64,000 nucleotides of DNA from Lactarius indigo. Its lineage: Eukaryota; Basidiomycota; Agaricomycetes; Russulales; Russulaceae. Location: assembly GCA_025766275.1 (NCBI GenBank), contig JAFKAC010000011.1, positions 868,001 through 932,000 on the forward strand. The letters are read 5' to 3'. Below are positions 12,901 through 24,936 of this stretch, one piece after another. A program made the translations under genes and the position numbers. The notes beneath the pieces are model-generated. The model did not search any database. It worked only from the letters and a program-made list of their open reading frames with translations, and was not told where the DNA came from. How positions within the stretch are numbered: position 1 is the first letter of the stretch; every line of letters starts with the position of its first letter.

Positions 12901-13731
12901 TGTGCTGACCCCCACAAAAGACCTATTCCTGAACACTTCCAGAGGCTATTTGCCGACCCGAACGACATGGGCCTCCTTTTGGCAGATGGGGACGCCGACA
13001 CTCGAGTCATGGTGTTATGTATCAACTCGCTGCTCGCTACAAAAGTCGTGGAGGACATCCGCCATCGATCAAGGAATCCGACCATGTCCGACGGAGAATT
13101 GGCCTTTTTACAGAAGGCCCTAGGCCCGTTCTGGCGGCCCGGCCTTCCCCTAGTCAGCCCCGGACCGACGGAGCTTGCGAATTTGCTCACTATGCTTGAT
13201 AGCCTGGCCAAGCTCGCTCATCAGGAAACATCCACTCCGGAGACTTTCGGACGTGAAGCTTCGGAGACGCTAGACATCTTAGCGAGGGTCGTCCAGGACA
13301 GTCTACCGGAAGACCCGCCTGCAGAGCCCTGGGGGTCGTCTGCGTCGGTGATCGGGCATTCCAGTGAAGCGCTCCAACAGTGCCTGTTGTTACTCAAACA
13401 GATGAGCGAAGGCGAGGACGGCCGTCACGGCCTCGTGAAGGGCGCTTGGGTGGACGCGCTGATTGGGAAGCTGAGCGACCTCGATGCCAAGCTTGCGCCT
13501 CCTACTGCCTCAGATCCCCCTCACCCTCGTCTACGTACTCAAAGCAACTCCTTCGGGGAAGCGCCATCGATGATCAACCTCTTGGTCACCCCAACGTCTG
13601 AAAACAACCCCAGTGAGGAACAATACGCGGCTACTATCCGCGAACCTGAATTATTTATGGGACAACAATACTCGCGGGTGCATACTCCATTCCATTATCA
13701 ACCCTACTTGTTGCAGCACCACCAAGGTTAG
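9903..13731 (+). CDS. DUF6535 membrane protein, copy A
   Basis: The first exon (9903-9978) encodes MSLPDHDVDLEQGQ, typical of the family. A short exon probably starts at 10035. An exon ending at 10712 carries the family block with DREITDRWKSDTDGVLVF, and the last exon is 10762-13731. The block starting TGLFSATVAAFVIESYK opens the DUF6535 domain, with hydrophobic segments around VNILWLLSLAISITCALLA, IPMLLHTSVFLFFAGLVDFF and TVAWVFIGWIGLFVSVYAA. This suggests an integral membrane N-terminal domain. The remaining 700 residues are soluble and built of two related modules (about 11512-12130 and 12556-13150), each containing a KNRLxxCLxAIW motif. The function is unknown. Exons between 10035 and 10712 are not fully resolved. 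Copy B lies 1.2 kb downstream in the same orientation. Confidence 0.85.
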
Positions 13732-14906
13732 GCGATCCAGGAGGACCCGATAGCTGTATAAGGTGGTTGATGTCGGGTAGCCGGAGATCTTCGGTCCTGG
13801 TTTAGGATTGTGGAGGGTTTACGTCGGTTGTAATTCAATAGTGCAAGCGTAGGATGTCCATACTACAAAATGTGCGGGATCCATCACGTTAGAGCTCGTA
13901 TAATGGGCTACTGCTGGTTTCAAAAAGATGTGGATAAATGCATTTTCGAAAACACGCTTCAAGCTGTCTATTGAGCGCTCTAGGCCCCAGACCGGAACGA
14001 AGGCTCCGTGGTCCAAAGAAGGTAGATGGTGGGCTGTGGCTGCTTGTGTGTAATAGCATGCTGGAAAACACAAACCATATGTCGCATTGACCAGCTTCCC
14101 ATTGCAGCAAACGGGCATAGTCCATGGCCTGCCTATGGACCACAGATCTTCGTTCCGACCTCAGAGGCTCAGAGAACAATAAACATGCGTGTTTTCGAAG
14201 GTGCCGCATTCAAGTTGTTCCGCATCTTCTTGGAAAGAGCAGTAATTACTTCAAGTGCCTGTGGCTTCAATCACATGCCATACGCCTGACTACTAGTACG
14301 TGCTCGACCAACCGAGCTGCCGTGCGTCTGCTTCCGTGAACTAATGTATCCTTCAAAATATTCTTACGAGTTTGCGCAGCGATGCTGGCTGCGGTCCGCG
14401 GCCTACCCCAGGGTCAGGTGATATTAATTACATTGCTTCTGCTACGTCCTCGCGAGGTGGAGGTTCAAGTTCATATTGACAGCCTGATTGCTGGGTATGT
14501 ACCCTGTCATTTATCCTATTCAGCGGACCTTTCCTGAGACACCCTCACAGGTCAGTATCGGTCATACATAGACAAATACAGTCTCGCACGATACATCTAG
14601 GCGTGTGACAAATGGCGCGGGAACATTCAACCATGGTTAATGGACAATCGTACTTACACTGTGACGGTGGTGGCAATCCGGAGACCGTGATTATACGGTT
14701 TCCATCTAGCGGGATGGGGTATCTTCGCTTTGTGTTTGACAGCTGAAATTCAGGCGCACCGCCCGTGGAGATGATATGCACTTTGAATGACGGACAACCA
14801 ATCATCTTCACATTCTCCATCACAGAGAGGCAAACATCGAACGGCAATCGCCAACGTTCGCGCTGATAAATTGTGCCCGCATTTATCGCTCAGGTGTAGT
14901 TGATCT
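13732..14906. other. spacer between DUF6535 copies A and B
   Basis: Holds an imperfect inverted repeat (13895-14010 with 14125-14250). A minus-strand frame at 14545-14847 starts MPFDVCLSVMENVKM and could be a relic exon of a C2-like N-terminal domain, but this is too weak to call. Confidence 0.4.
13895..14250. repeat. imperfect inverted repeat
   Basis: The reverse complement of about 13895-14010 aligns with about 14125-14250. Shared words include TGGACCAC, TTCGTTCCG and GCGTGTTTTCGAA, in the same order. The arms are roughly 110 bp and clearly diverged, separated by about 115 bp. Either one sequence was duplicated in inverted orientation, or these are ends of a degenerate element. Confidence 0.5.
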
Positions 14907-17900
14907 ATGCTGTCCTCTCCTGAGTCGAATGCTGACGTTGAGAGGGGGCAGGTGCTGGAGCAACCCCCTGGCGTGGACACATCTGGTGTGTCTAAATATC
15001 CTCGTGCTGTTGATATTATTACTTATTACTGGTGCGCTAGGTGGTGGTCTATTGACCAGTGAGCAGCTGCGTATAGGACATCAAGGGTCCATCGGACGTG
15101 CGAGTACAGTCCAAGGTGCGGTGTGCTTATGAACCTGCCAACGTCACTCGTGTTTTAATCTCGGCTTGCTGTTCAGACATTGGCTCCAAGTTTTCTCTCC
15201 CTAGCCTTGAAAGTCCTGGAATGTCGCGCAGTGAGACAGGACGTTGGGGTAGGTGACCAAGTTTAGATCATATTCCCCGGTGTATATCTTACCACACAAC
15301 TCCAGGTCTAGAGGCTGCTCACTCTACGCTACCTTTTTCGCATGTGCAGACTACTGGACAAGAAGGTACGCAAATCTGTTCTTCTCACCGACGTTTCTTA
15401 TGGGGTACCCAGACTTTGTGAGTACCCGTCCAAATGCGCCTGCGGAACAGGGCTCGGCGGCGTTTAGAATCCCACGTACGTGGAGCCATGTTTTCACGAC
15501 AACCCAAGATACTCAAGCTTCGTCTAGGAGATATCACCCGCCCCCAAGGCGTGGATTACGGCGCGGGTAAGTATATCGGTAATGAAAGAAGTCTAGGTCT
15601 TGACACTCCTTTCTGAAGCGGCAATCTTTGGCGATCCCTCAAGACAAATGTGGACTCTATCTCTCTCCCAATTTGAGAAGTATGACCGAGAGATAATTGA
15701 CCGCTGGAAAAGTGACACTGATGGTGTCCTTGTTTTTGTTCGTAACTCTGAATATGTTCATCTCTCCCTCGAAGTTGACCTTTTCAACAGACCGGTCTGT
15801 TCTCTGCGACCGTCGCGTCGTTTGTCATCGAGAGCTATAAGGGGTTATCCGTCGATTCAGGCAGTCAGACCGTCGCTCTGCTTACCCAAATGTCACAACA
15901 ACTCGTTGGCATCTCGAACGGAACCACATTGCCCACCCCACCCCCTCTCAGTAACTCCCCACCCAACCTACCCTCAGCCGTCCGCGTTAATATCCTATGG
16001 CTCCTCAGCCTGGCCATCAGCATAACCTGTGCCCTTCTCGCGACGCTGATCCAGCAGTGGACCCGACGCTATATGGCACTTTCGTACCTTCATGACATGC
16101 CACATGAGCGCGCACGAGTACGCACCTTCCTGTTCACTGGGATGGAACATTTTCGGATGAGGCAAGCGGTGGAGGCGATCCCGATGTTACTTCATACATC
16201 CGTATTTCTTTTCTTCGCTGGCCTTGTCGACTTCTTCCTCCTGTTCAACCAAACCGTTGCCTGGGTGTTCATCGGCTGGATCGGGTTGTTTTTGTCCGTA
16301 TACGCGGCTCTAACGGTCATCCCAAACATCATACTTAGCTGCCCTTACCACACACCGTTCACCGGTTTATTGTGGAGACTGTGCCAGCTGCTAGCCATCG
16401 TAGGGTTGACCCTTAGGAACACAGTCACGATTACCCTCGATACCTTCCTTCAGTTCATATGGCGCCCAATTCACGGGGGTGCGTCCATAGGTATCAAGTC
16501 TCTTCCAGGGAGGCAGAAATTGGTGGAACAAATTGCGGCCCATAAACACTGGTTCGCCAAAGGATTGCAACAGCGAGTTGTGTCCAACGCAATCGAGACC
16601 TCGTCACTGGTGGACAGAGATGCGCTGATCTGGACACTAACAAAGCTCAACGAAGTCGATGAGGTCGAAGATTACATTTCACGTATTCCAGGTTTTTTCG
16701 GCTCGCGCGTAGTCCCTGAAGCATCGAAGACAATGCTTGGTCTCATGGACCCTCCCCCGAGTGGTGGCGATTCCGTACTTGCCGCGCGACTTAGCTGCCT
16801 GTTGAATACAAGCCTACCAACCGGCGTAGATCCCGGTGTCGACAAAAAGCGTCTCCACATATGCCTTAAAGCTATCTGGTGCTACGCAAAGGCATACTGT
16901 CAGAACGACCGGAAAGGGTTCCCTATGTCAAAGTGTTTCCGAAGGCTGTTCGTCGACGAAAACAAGATGAACACTCTTCTGGCACACGACGACCTTCATA
17001 CCAAAGTCATGGTGCTCTGTATGAGGTCGCTCGTTGTTGCGAGACTCGTGGAGGTTGCGCATAGCCAAACAGAAATCCTTCAGGTTTCGGAGGGAGAACT
17101 TGTATTTGTCAAGAAGGCGCTGGGCCCATTATGGCGACTCGACCTGGCTGATCATAGGCCAATGGAACTTACGAATCTAGACTCGATGCTCAGCGAATTA
17201 GCAAAAGTTGTCAACGAGAAATTGGGTGAAGGCGAGACGCTTGGTCACGAAGTTCTAGAAACGATGAACATTTTGGCCGAGGGTGTCATCAACAGCATTT
17301 CTTCCCGTACCACAATGAAACACCAGTCACTCTACCTGTCAGCTCTCGATCGTGCCCGCAGAACACTGGAGCGGTGTCTGTCGCTGTCCAAACGGTGCGG
17401 TGCAGATACTCGTCTTGGCCTCCTGAGAAGTGACGCGTTCGACTCATTGACCAAACTTCTTGGAGATCTCAACGACAGGCTCGCACGCCACGTGGTTCCA
17501 AGCCCTCACCCCGAGTCGCACGCGTATGCTCATAGCGTTAACCAAGGAATGGAGTCCATGACGGAAGACAGAACACGGCGTAGTATTATAGCCAGCACAA
17601 TTGACGCTACGTCACCGATGAACGAGGACGCGCTGACCTCGACACTCGCCGGGCTCGACGACGACGATGAACTCGAAGCTTTTATCGCCCGCATCCCCAA
17701 TCTCTTCGACTCTTACACCGTCTCCGGCACATCTACTTACGTCATACTTGATCTAATGGCTTCGGGTGGCGGCGAGACAGCATTCGCCTCTCGTCTGCAC
17801 GAGTTCTATAGGGCATGTCTCTCAAGGAAGCCTACCTTAGATCTTGCTGTTCGAAAACGTCGTCTCCACATTTGCCTCACCGCGATCTGGTCCTATGCAA

Positions 17901-18658
17901 AGGCATATTGTAATGCTGACCCTTACACGAAGCCTATACCCGAACACTTTCAGAGGCTATTTGCCGACCCGAGCGACATGGACCTCCTTTCAGCGGACGA
18001 GGACGCCCACGGTCGAGTTATGATGCTCTGCATCAACTCACTGCTTGCTACAAAAATTGTAGAAGACGTTCGCCATCGATCAGTAATTCCGCCTGTGTCA
18101 GAAGGAGAATTGACCTTTTTACGGAAAACGTTGGGCTCGTCCTGGCAGCCTGGTCTCTCCCTACATAGCCTTGGACCGAGCGAGCTTGCGACGTTGTTCG
18201 CAATGCTCGATGGGCTAGCTATGCTTTCTCCGCGGGAAACGCCTTCCATTGCGACACTTGGACATGAAGCTTCCGAGACGTTGGAAATTTTGGCGAAGAA
18301 CGTTCTGAACAAGCTTCCGGAAGACCCACCTCCAGAGCCTTGGGGACCATCCGCGTCAGCAGTTGGGCGCTCCCTTGAAGCGCTGGAACGGTGTTTGTCA
18401 TTACTCAAGCAACTGAACGTAAGCACAGATGGCCTCGTGAAGAGCGCTTGGATGGGCGTGCTGATCGGGAGATTGAACGACTTTGGGGCTAAGCTCGCAC
18501 AGCCATATTCCCTATTCCACGCACAGCCCCCACGGACGCCTATTCAAAACCCCTCCCAGGAGGACATGCAATCGATCATGAATCAAACTGTCGCTCCAAC
18601 GTCTGAAGGAGATCCCTCTGGCGGGAAATATACGATCAGGCCAAAACTTGAGAGATAG
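14907..18658 (+). CDS. DUF6535 membrane protein, copy B
   Basis: Architecture matches copy A. The first exon at 14907 encodes a short acidic leader (ADVERGQVLEQPPG, compare VDLEQGQVSERPPD in A). An exon ending at 15737 carries DREIIDRWKSDTDGVLVF, and the main exon is 15791-18658, about 956 codons without a break. It has the same TM-rich DUF6535 domain followed by two related soluble modules (about 16541-17150 and 17580-18170). A stretch around 15887-16290 is nearly identical to copy A, while the rest is much more diverged. Exons between the first and 15737 are uncertain. The function is unknown. Confidence 0.85.
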
Positions 18659-19467
18659 CGGTCAGGGTAGTACTCGTAGACGTCTGTCACCAAGGGAGTC
18701 TAGGGATATTCCCTTGGATGGATAAACGTATTGGTACGAGACGGCCGGTGTTATAGCCTTATACCGTTGTACTAAGTGATTGATTGGTGATTGATTAGCG
18801 GAGGACGTCTCGGTATCCCCATGCAGAGCGAATGCAGTGATTGTATCATGATTACATCACATAATGACTTACGATGCAACCGGCATACTAGTGGGTAGGA
18901 AAGGAAATCCAGTAGGAAACAAGATGCCGAAGTTTTCCGGCCGGTTTTCCCTGTTCTGCTAGGAGATCGCGGTTGGTTTATCAAAGTCGCGGTATCACGT
19001 GACTGGGCCTGGGCATTAATAGAGCTGGAACTATCGTACCGGAATGCTGCCGGATCACTCGATTACTCATCGGTCACTGAAGAACACACCTCGCCATGCT
19101 CAAGGATGCAGTCCGGGTGACAGATATAGTTAAATGGTCAAATGATTAGGACATATTGGCTTATTCTAAGCCGGCACTCTGGTATTTCAAATCTTCCACT
19201 CCATCACACAGGCGTTAGCAATCTCGGGATGGATAAATTGCGAAGCGCGAACTCGGAGGTGACACCCCCGGGTAGTGTCCGTTCGAACTCCGTGCATCTT
19301 CCATTCGTTCATTGGGACGTCTGATTTGCGCCTTGATAGAGCCCGTGCTAACCATAAGTATCCCTTATTGCTCTCCCGCGTTTTCTATGTGAATATGGTC
19401 CGAGGATGATATAAAGCTAGCAGCCCTCAAACCGCAGTAAAGCGTCTGTTCAGACCCCCCCTCCGAT
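18659..19467. other. gap after DUF6535 copy B
   Basis: No coding signal was recognised. It presumably contains the 3' end of copy B and the former promoter of copy C. Confidence 0.4.
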
Positions 19468-21062
19468 ATGAGCACCGCTTTCGATGTCGACCTCGAGATG
19501 GGTCATTTATCCCGGAATAGTATCGAGGCGACTACGATTGGTGCGTTGATGATTGCTAACACGACGTCTGAGCACACTGTTGAAGAACCGTACCAGATGA
19601 TTACGACTTCATTCACGATAACTACTACGGGGGACCACAAGCAGGTACGAGCACCTACGGAACGTGTTCATCCGTGTAGCTCACCCCAAAATTGTTTCCC
19701 CAGACGCGTCCGGTCCAACGCAAGGTTATGCCAACCTAGCTGTTGGAGTGGGTGGCTCCGTCGGTATGTGCTGGTCACCTGGGAAGAGGCTTGTCGTCCT
19801 GATGACCATTTACAAGGCCACAGCCACGGTGGCTCACCCAGGAAGATGTGGGGTTTCCATCCCACCAGATATAAAAAGGACGATGGTGCGATATTCAAAA
19901 ATGGGAAAGGTCATATAGAGAGCATCCTCCTCTTTGTGCGTGCGCATGTCCCGTCTTGAGCGCGGATTCCCACGATTTGACCCCCCGCCCCCTTTTTTTC
20001 GCCTCTTCGTCGACAGACTGGTTTATTTTCTACAACGATTTCGCTGTTTATCCTCGGAAGCTACAACAAGTCGTCGCCTGACCCCGGCGAACAGACCGTC
20101 GCCCTACTCAACCAAGTGTCACAGCAGCTTATGGGAATCTCGAGGGGCACGCCTTTGGCTCTACCTCCAGATCCCATACTGTTCAGACCCAGCTCACCTG
20201 CCGTTCGAGCTAGCATCATGTGGCTCCTAAGCCTGGGATTGAATATCGCCTGTGCTATCTGGGCAATACTTTGGTATCAACGATACTCTGACTCGGTAGG
20301 TCAGAGCGGCGAACCACACAGTCGCGCGCGAGGGCGCGCCTACCTTTTCTCGGGGATTGGCCACGTTGACATGGAGCATACAGTGGAGGCAATCTGGGTG
20401 CTGCTCCACACCTCAGTGCTATTGTTCTTCATCGGCCTCCTCGACTTCTTGCTCCGGATCAACAAAACCCTCGCATATGTCTTTCTCGCGTACATCGTCC
20501 CCTTTGCGTTTGTGTACACCGCAGCAGTCCTTCTACCATATTTCTTCTCAAACACTCATCACTTCACACGGTCCACCAGGGGTCGCGGAAGGTATCGCAG
20601 CTAGATATCCGACGCCTTGCAAGCTAACCTCAATTCCGTCATCCTCCGTACGTTGGGGAGGGCGTGGCCGGATGACCGCGAACATCAAGATTGTCAAGTG
20701 GCGGTCGCCCATAACGAGTCAAATTACCGTCCGTAAGCGCAGGATCTAGGAAGGGAAGTAATGCGGTCAACGTGGTCAACGCCTATTCGTCGCTGGATAA
20801 AAAGGCGCTGACACTAGTTGGACCCGGCGAAGATCGCAAGGTCGAGGATTTCATCGCTTACATCCCCAGATTTTTCGACTCTCACATCACCCCCGACGCA
20901 GCGGCCACGACGCCGGATCCTATGTGTACTTTCTCAAGTGGACACGACACGATTAGCACCTTCAGAATTTACGACCTCCGAAAGACCTGCCTTCTCCGAT
21001 CGTCCGGTCTAGACCCCCACACTCCGACTCGTTGCCTCGATGCGTGCCTCGGCGCCATCTAA
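19468..21062 (+). pseudogene. decayed DUF6535 copy C
   Basis: A leader exon at 19468 (MSTAFDVDLEMGHL) resembles those of A and B. A DUF6535 block runs from about 20015 to 20575 (TGLFSTTISLFI, then SPDPGEQTVALLNQVSQQL, then VEAIWVLLHTSVLLFFIGLL). The frame is then lost at about 20580-20604, where the expected WKVSQL-like segment lies in another frame and is followed by stops. A relic of the first soluble module (EDFIAYIPRFFDSH) appears at 20760-21062 and ends early. The second module is absent. Because part of the frame loss could be an assembly artefact, the pseudogene call rests on the missing C-terminal half. Confidence 0.7.
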
Positions 21063-23899
21063 TGTTATCCAATATCACATAAAGCCTGACCTGAGGCCTA
21101 GGGGGGGCGCCACCTTGTTAATTCCGCACGCTCTTCTCCTATCTCGAAGACACGGGCACCGGTAAATTACAAGTCCCTCTCTAAGGTCTTTTTGGACCTT
21201 GTCTGCTTTAGGGTCACCTTTAGAACCTTTTTTCATGTGCTTTCGAAACCTTTCATATTACCCATTAGATGATTTACGAGTTATTGAAAACTTGAGCAGG
21301 TCCGCATACTAGAACAAGCTGAGCAAGAAAAGCCGTCACGCAGGTGACATACAGCTCAAAGGGGGGGACGACGATAGCAATGGAATTTACAGTACCTCTC
21401 CGAGTAACTTAGTGGTAGTACTGGGTATCCGCATTGAATTTTCTAAACACAAACCATTTTTTTCAAACCATTTTTATCCCGGATAAAGACCAGTCGGCCG
21501 AGACTACATTTAGAGACATGAGTTAGGTGGTAACGAATAAAATTTTGCGGGCAGCTAATCCGCATCCATCAGGCCTCCTATATAATCGGTTGTGCTTATT
21601 CGTTAGCGATGATGCAGGAAGGTTATCACCTGGCGTCAGACGCCTAGAGTTTCGTAATACGTTACGCGCCCCCCTCAGTCGGGTTCGGGGGGCACATACA
21701 TGTGGCCCAGATTCGGACTTGGATAGCGCATGCGTTTCCCTTAAGGTCAGGAAGCGAAGGGCTTGCTTTCTTTTTTTTCTTTTGGAAAGATAGGAGTGTT
21801 TTGTAGGGGATGGTGTGGCCGTATCTGACCACACCGTATGCGTGCCTCTCAAGTTAGTGACGTTGATAATGATGGAGTGCGTGAGTGGTTGAGCGATGCG
21901 ACTCGCCCCACGGGCACCACAGCGACCGCGGGGGGGTCCGCCGGTTGGAAGAGTGTAGGGTATGGGCTGGTAAAGGCATGGGCCAGTTCCGCATGGCCCA
22001 CCACGATCTGGAATGCCGTGGTGCATCTTGTGCATCTGGAAAAAAACGCCTTCTTGGTCTTCCCCCTCTCTACCCTCTCACATTCGGTCGCGGCCAGCCA
22101 TAGTGCTTGTTGCCATCAGGCAACTTTGTGAGCGTGATCTTGTCCGCGAAGCTGGCGACTTTGCACCCGGGGCGGTCCTCCTCCTGCCGCTTCCCCCACT
22201 CCGCGGCCTACTCCGGGAATGCCCTTCTGCCGCGCACGGTTCGTCTGGTAAGCCACCGATTGAATACAAACCGCTTCTCGTGAGAGAAATCGCAGGGAGG
22301 GACCCAGAAGTCTTGATGGCCTCCCGGATCTAGGTGCTAATGAGCGACTCGACCCTGGAAGCAGGAGGTGAAAGCCGCAGGGACCGCTGACGGAAGGTGT
22401 CACGTGGTCTGGATCCGTGGGAAGCATCGTCGGAGCCAGCGACGTGGGAGGAGTTATGGAAGTGCGGGAAGTACTTTAACTTACCTTGCACCAGAAACGT
22501 GGGCGCGGCCGTGCGTGAATAATGCAGGGGGACTTCGCGAAACCTCATCTTCTCTTCCTTCCCCTGCATCCCGGCGACAGGTAAGGACGCTGCCTTGGTA
22601 CCAGTATTCTGGCCCGCAGTGGGGCGGCTCCGAGTCTGTCTCGGAAATGACGGCCGTCTGGAGACGCATTCGGGGCCAGCACGACCATAACGAACAAGTC
22701 ACGCCGGCGAACAACACGCACCATGTAGTATTCACGCTGGAAGATAACGTAGGCACAATGCAAAAGGGGATGTTCTTGAACCCAAGCCCGTGGTGAGCAC
22801 GATCGAGAACTGTTGAAATTGAAACCTGGGAAGATGTGTTCGCGCGATCGACGCTCCCCAATTGTGCGCGTCTAGGTCGAGCAGTGTGGGGGAGCAGTGA
22901 GTGGGCCAGTGGAGAACAGAGCCGGTAGTGTAGTGCGGCCTGGACGGTGTCACCCAGTCACGAGGTGTTTCAGAGTTTCTCAAGCCACGTCCAGTGGTGG
23001 AAGCGTCTTCGAGGTGCCAGTTGTCTGGTGCTTATGTAACGTCAACACTCGATTCAAAAGTTTTCGCTACTTTTCAGAGTCACAGACAACAAGAAGCGCG
23101 ACGTATCTTTTCACCATTCACCCCACCTACAGTAATAGACCCTGTTCTAGCTCTCTTTTTTTTTTTTGTCGTTTTTCTGGATAAAACCGATTCCAATCGA
23201 GGCTTGGGTCACCAACTCCAATCCCGTCTATCTCAAAAAATTCATGTTAGTGGTTCTCGAACGTAGGCAATCAGATCGCACCTTGTCCTAGTCTTCTGCA
23301 GTCCTCAATTCCTTAGAAGTTACCAGATACCGTGCAATCACTTCTGGTCATACATTGTCGACCTCCATACTATTTCGCAGGAGGGCTGCTCCTCGGTGAA
23401 TCGCTAGTTATCTCCCAATAAGCACCAAAATACCGTGCAACCATGAGCATATAACCAGCTAAGAACGAATCCTTCGAACATCTTGCCCGCAGATACTTTG
23501 AACGCTGGTTACGTGAATATTGCCTGGTAAAATTCGATTCGCTCATGGGCTGGCGGCGGACAATCAATTCTGAGTTAGAATGCCAACTTTTTGAAGATAT
23601 CATCGACCAACGAACGGAGTGAAAGTTGGGGAGGCTCAGCCTCGCGATCTCTCAAGAGTGGACTCTCCTCCATGACCCACCGAAGGTCGCCAACGCAAGA
23701 TATTGTGCTAGAAATCCAGTATTCTCGAAAGAAATGGTACGAAGACCCCGATCTGAGTTGACATGTGGTGGTAGGGGTCGGAAAGAGTAGAACGATGTCG
23801 TTGCATCAACTCGAAGATCACAGTACTCACATGCCCAAAAAGTAAGATCATTACGTATGCACACGAGACATGTTCGCTCCCATAACCATACAGTCACAG
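21063..23899. other. 2.8-kb gap between DUF6535 relics C and D
   Basis: Several frames of 80-170 codons exist, the longest being minus 21523-22035 (170 codons, basic, no recognised domain). A diverged copy of the dispersed GC-rich word is at 21679-21695, and a T-rich run lies near 23156-23168. The sequence may be degraded mobile-element DNA, but no transposase or reverse transcriptase motif was found. Confidence 0.35.
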
Positions 23900-23929
23900 T
23901 AGACCGGTCTGCTTTTGTAACAGCCTCTG

Positions 23930-24936
23930 CTATTTGTCATCGAGGGCTACGATAAATTGTCTCCAGATCCTGGCGATTAGTCTATCGCCACGCTCAGCCA
24001 GCTCATGGGAACTTGACTTTGCATCTACTTCTGTCTCCAGACACTCCATATTTTGCAGCAGGGGTAGCAGTGATACATCGCCCTGCTTGGCCAGAATGGC
24101 GAACCACATGGTCGAGCACGAGGTGCAGCGCACATACCTTTCTCTGGGATTGGCTACCTTGGAATGCCTACGTTGGAGATGCTGCTCCACGCCTCAGTGT
24201 TATTTTTCCCCCTTGCACTCGTGTACGTCGCGGCGATGCTTCTCTTGCGTTTCTTCTCAAACACTCACTACTTTACACCGTTCTAATGTAGTAGTGGAAG
24301 GTATCGTAGCTAAACAACCGACGCCCTAGAAGCCAGCCTCCATCCCGTCATCCTCCCTACTGTACGTTGTGGAGAGTTTATGGCTGGATGACGGCGGGCT
24401 TCGAGATCGTCAAGCGGCGGCGGCGGATACTGTAATGCGTCAAATTGCCGTCCGTAAGCGCTGGTTCTAGGAAGGGTTTCAGGGGAGTATTAAGGTCAAT
24501 GCAGTCGATGGTAATTCGTCGCTGGACAAGGAGAGGCTGACACGGACATCGGTCGAACTCGGCGAAGATCGCGAGGTCAAGAATTTCATCGCGTACATCC
24601 CCGGATTCTTCGACTCATACATCGCCCCCAATGCAATGGCCACGATGCTAGATCTGCACTCGTCGTCTCGACGTGTACTCTGTGGCCCGATTTGGTATTA
24701 CGTCAAATCATATTTCAGGTTCGACCCAAGGGGAAATTGCACACCAAAAATTTGCTAATCGGCGTGACTTTTTTGAACCCATTTTATTCTGGAATACTCG
24801 TCAGAGACAGACAGCCATGATGGATGGGCTCATCGAGATGCTCAAGACGCTCGACGCGAATCTCCTGCTTCGCGCGGGCCCGATCATACCGTACTCTAGC
24901 TCTATTTCCGCGCCAAACTTACGTCCCAGCCACTAG
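23930..24936 (+). pseudogene. strongly decayed DUF6535 copy D
   Basis: Fragments in different frames line up with copy C: GEPHGRARG near 24096-24125, VEMLLHASVLFFPLAL-like sequence near 24175-24225, RFFSNTHYFTPF near 24245-24285, then module relics (EDxEVKNFIAYIPGFFDS-like) near 24555-24615, and a C-terminal MMDGLIEMLKTLDANLLLRA at about 24820-24880. Stops and shifts occur throughout, so this is a relic. It resembles C more than A or B. Confidence 0.65.

Noticed and set aside
14545..14847. Minus-strand exon starting MPFDVCLSVMENVKM, possibly a C2-like N-terminal domain
   Set aside because: The resemblance is faint and no following exon could be joined. Not reported as a gene.
19200..19300. 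Possible tRNA with a GTTCGAACTCC-like T-arm
   Set aside because: No acceptor stem, D-arm or anticodon arm could be folded around it.
21523..22035. 170-codon minus-strand frame
   Set aside because: Composition is low-information and basic, no motif was recognised, and overlapping frames of similar length exist on the other strand.
19468..24936. Repeat-induced point mutation as the cause of DUF6535 decay
   Set aside because: The decayed copies show indels and losses of segments rather than an obvious excess of C-to-T changes by eye. A proper dinucleotide index would be needed.
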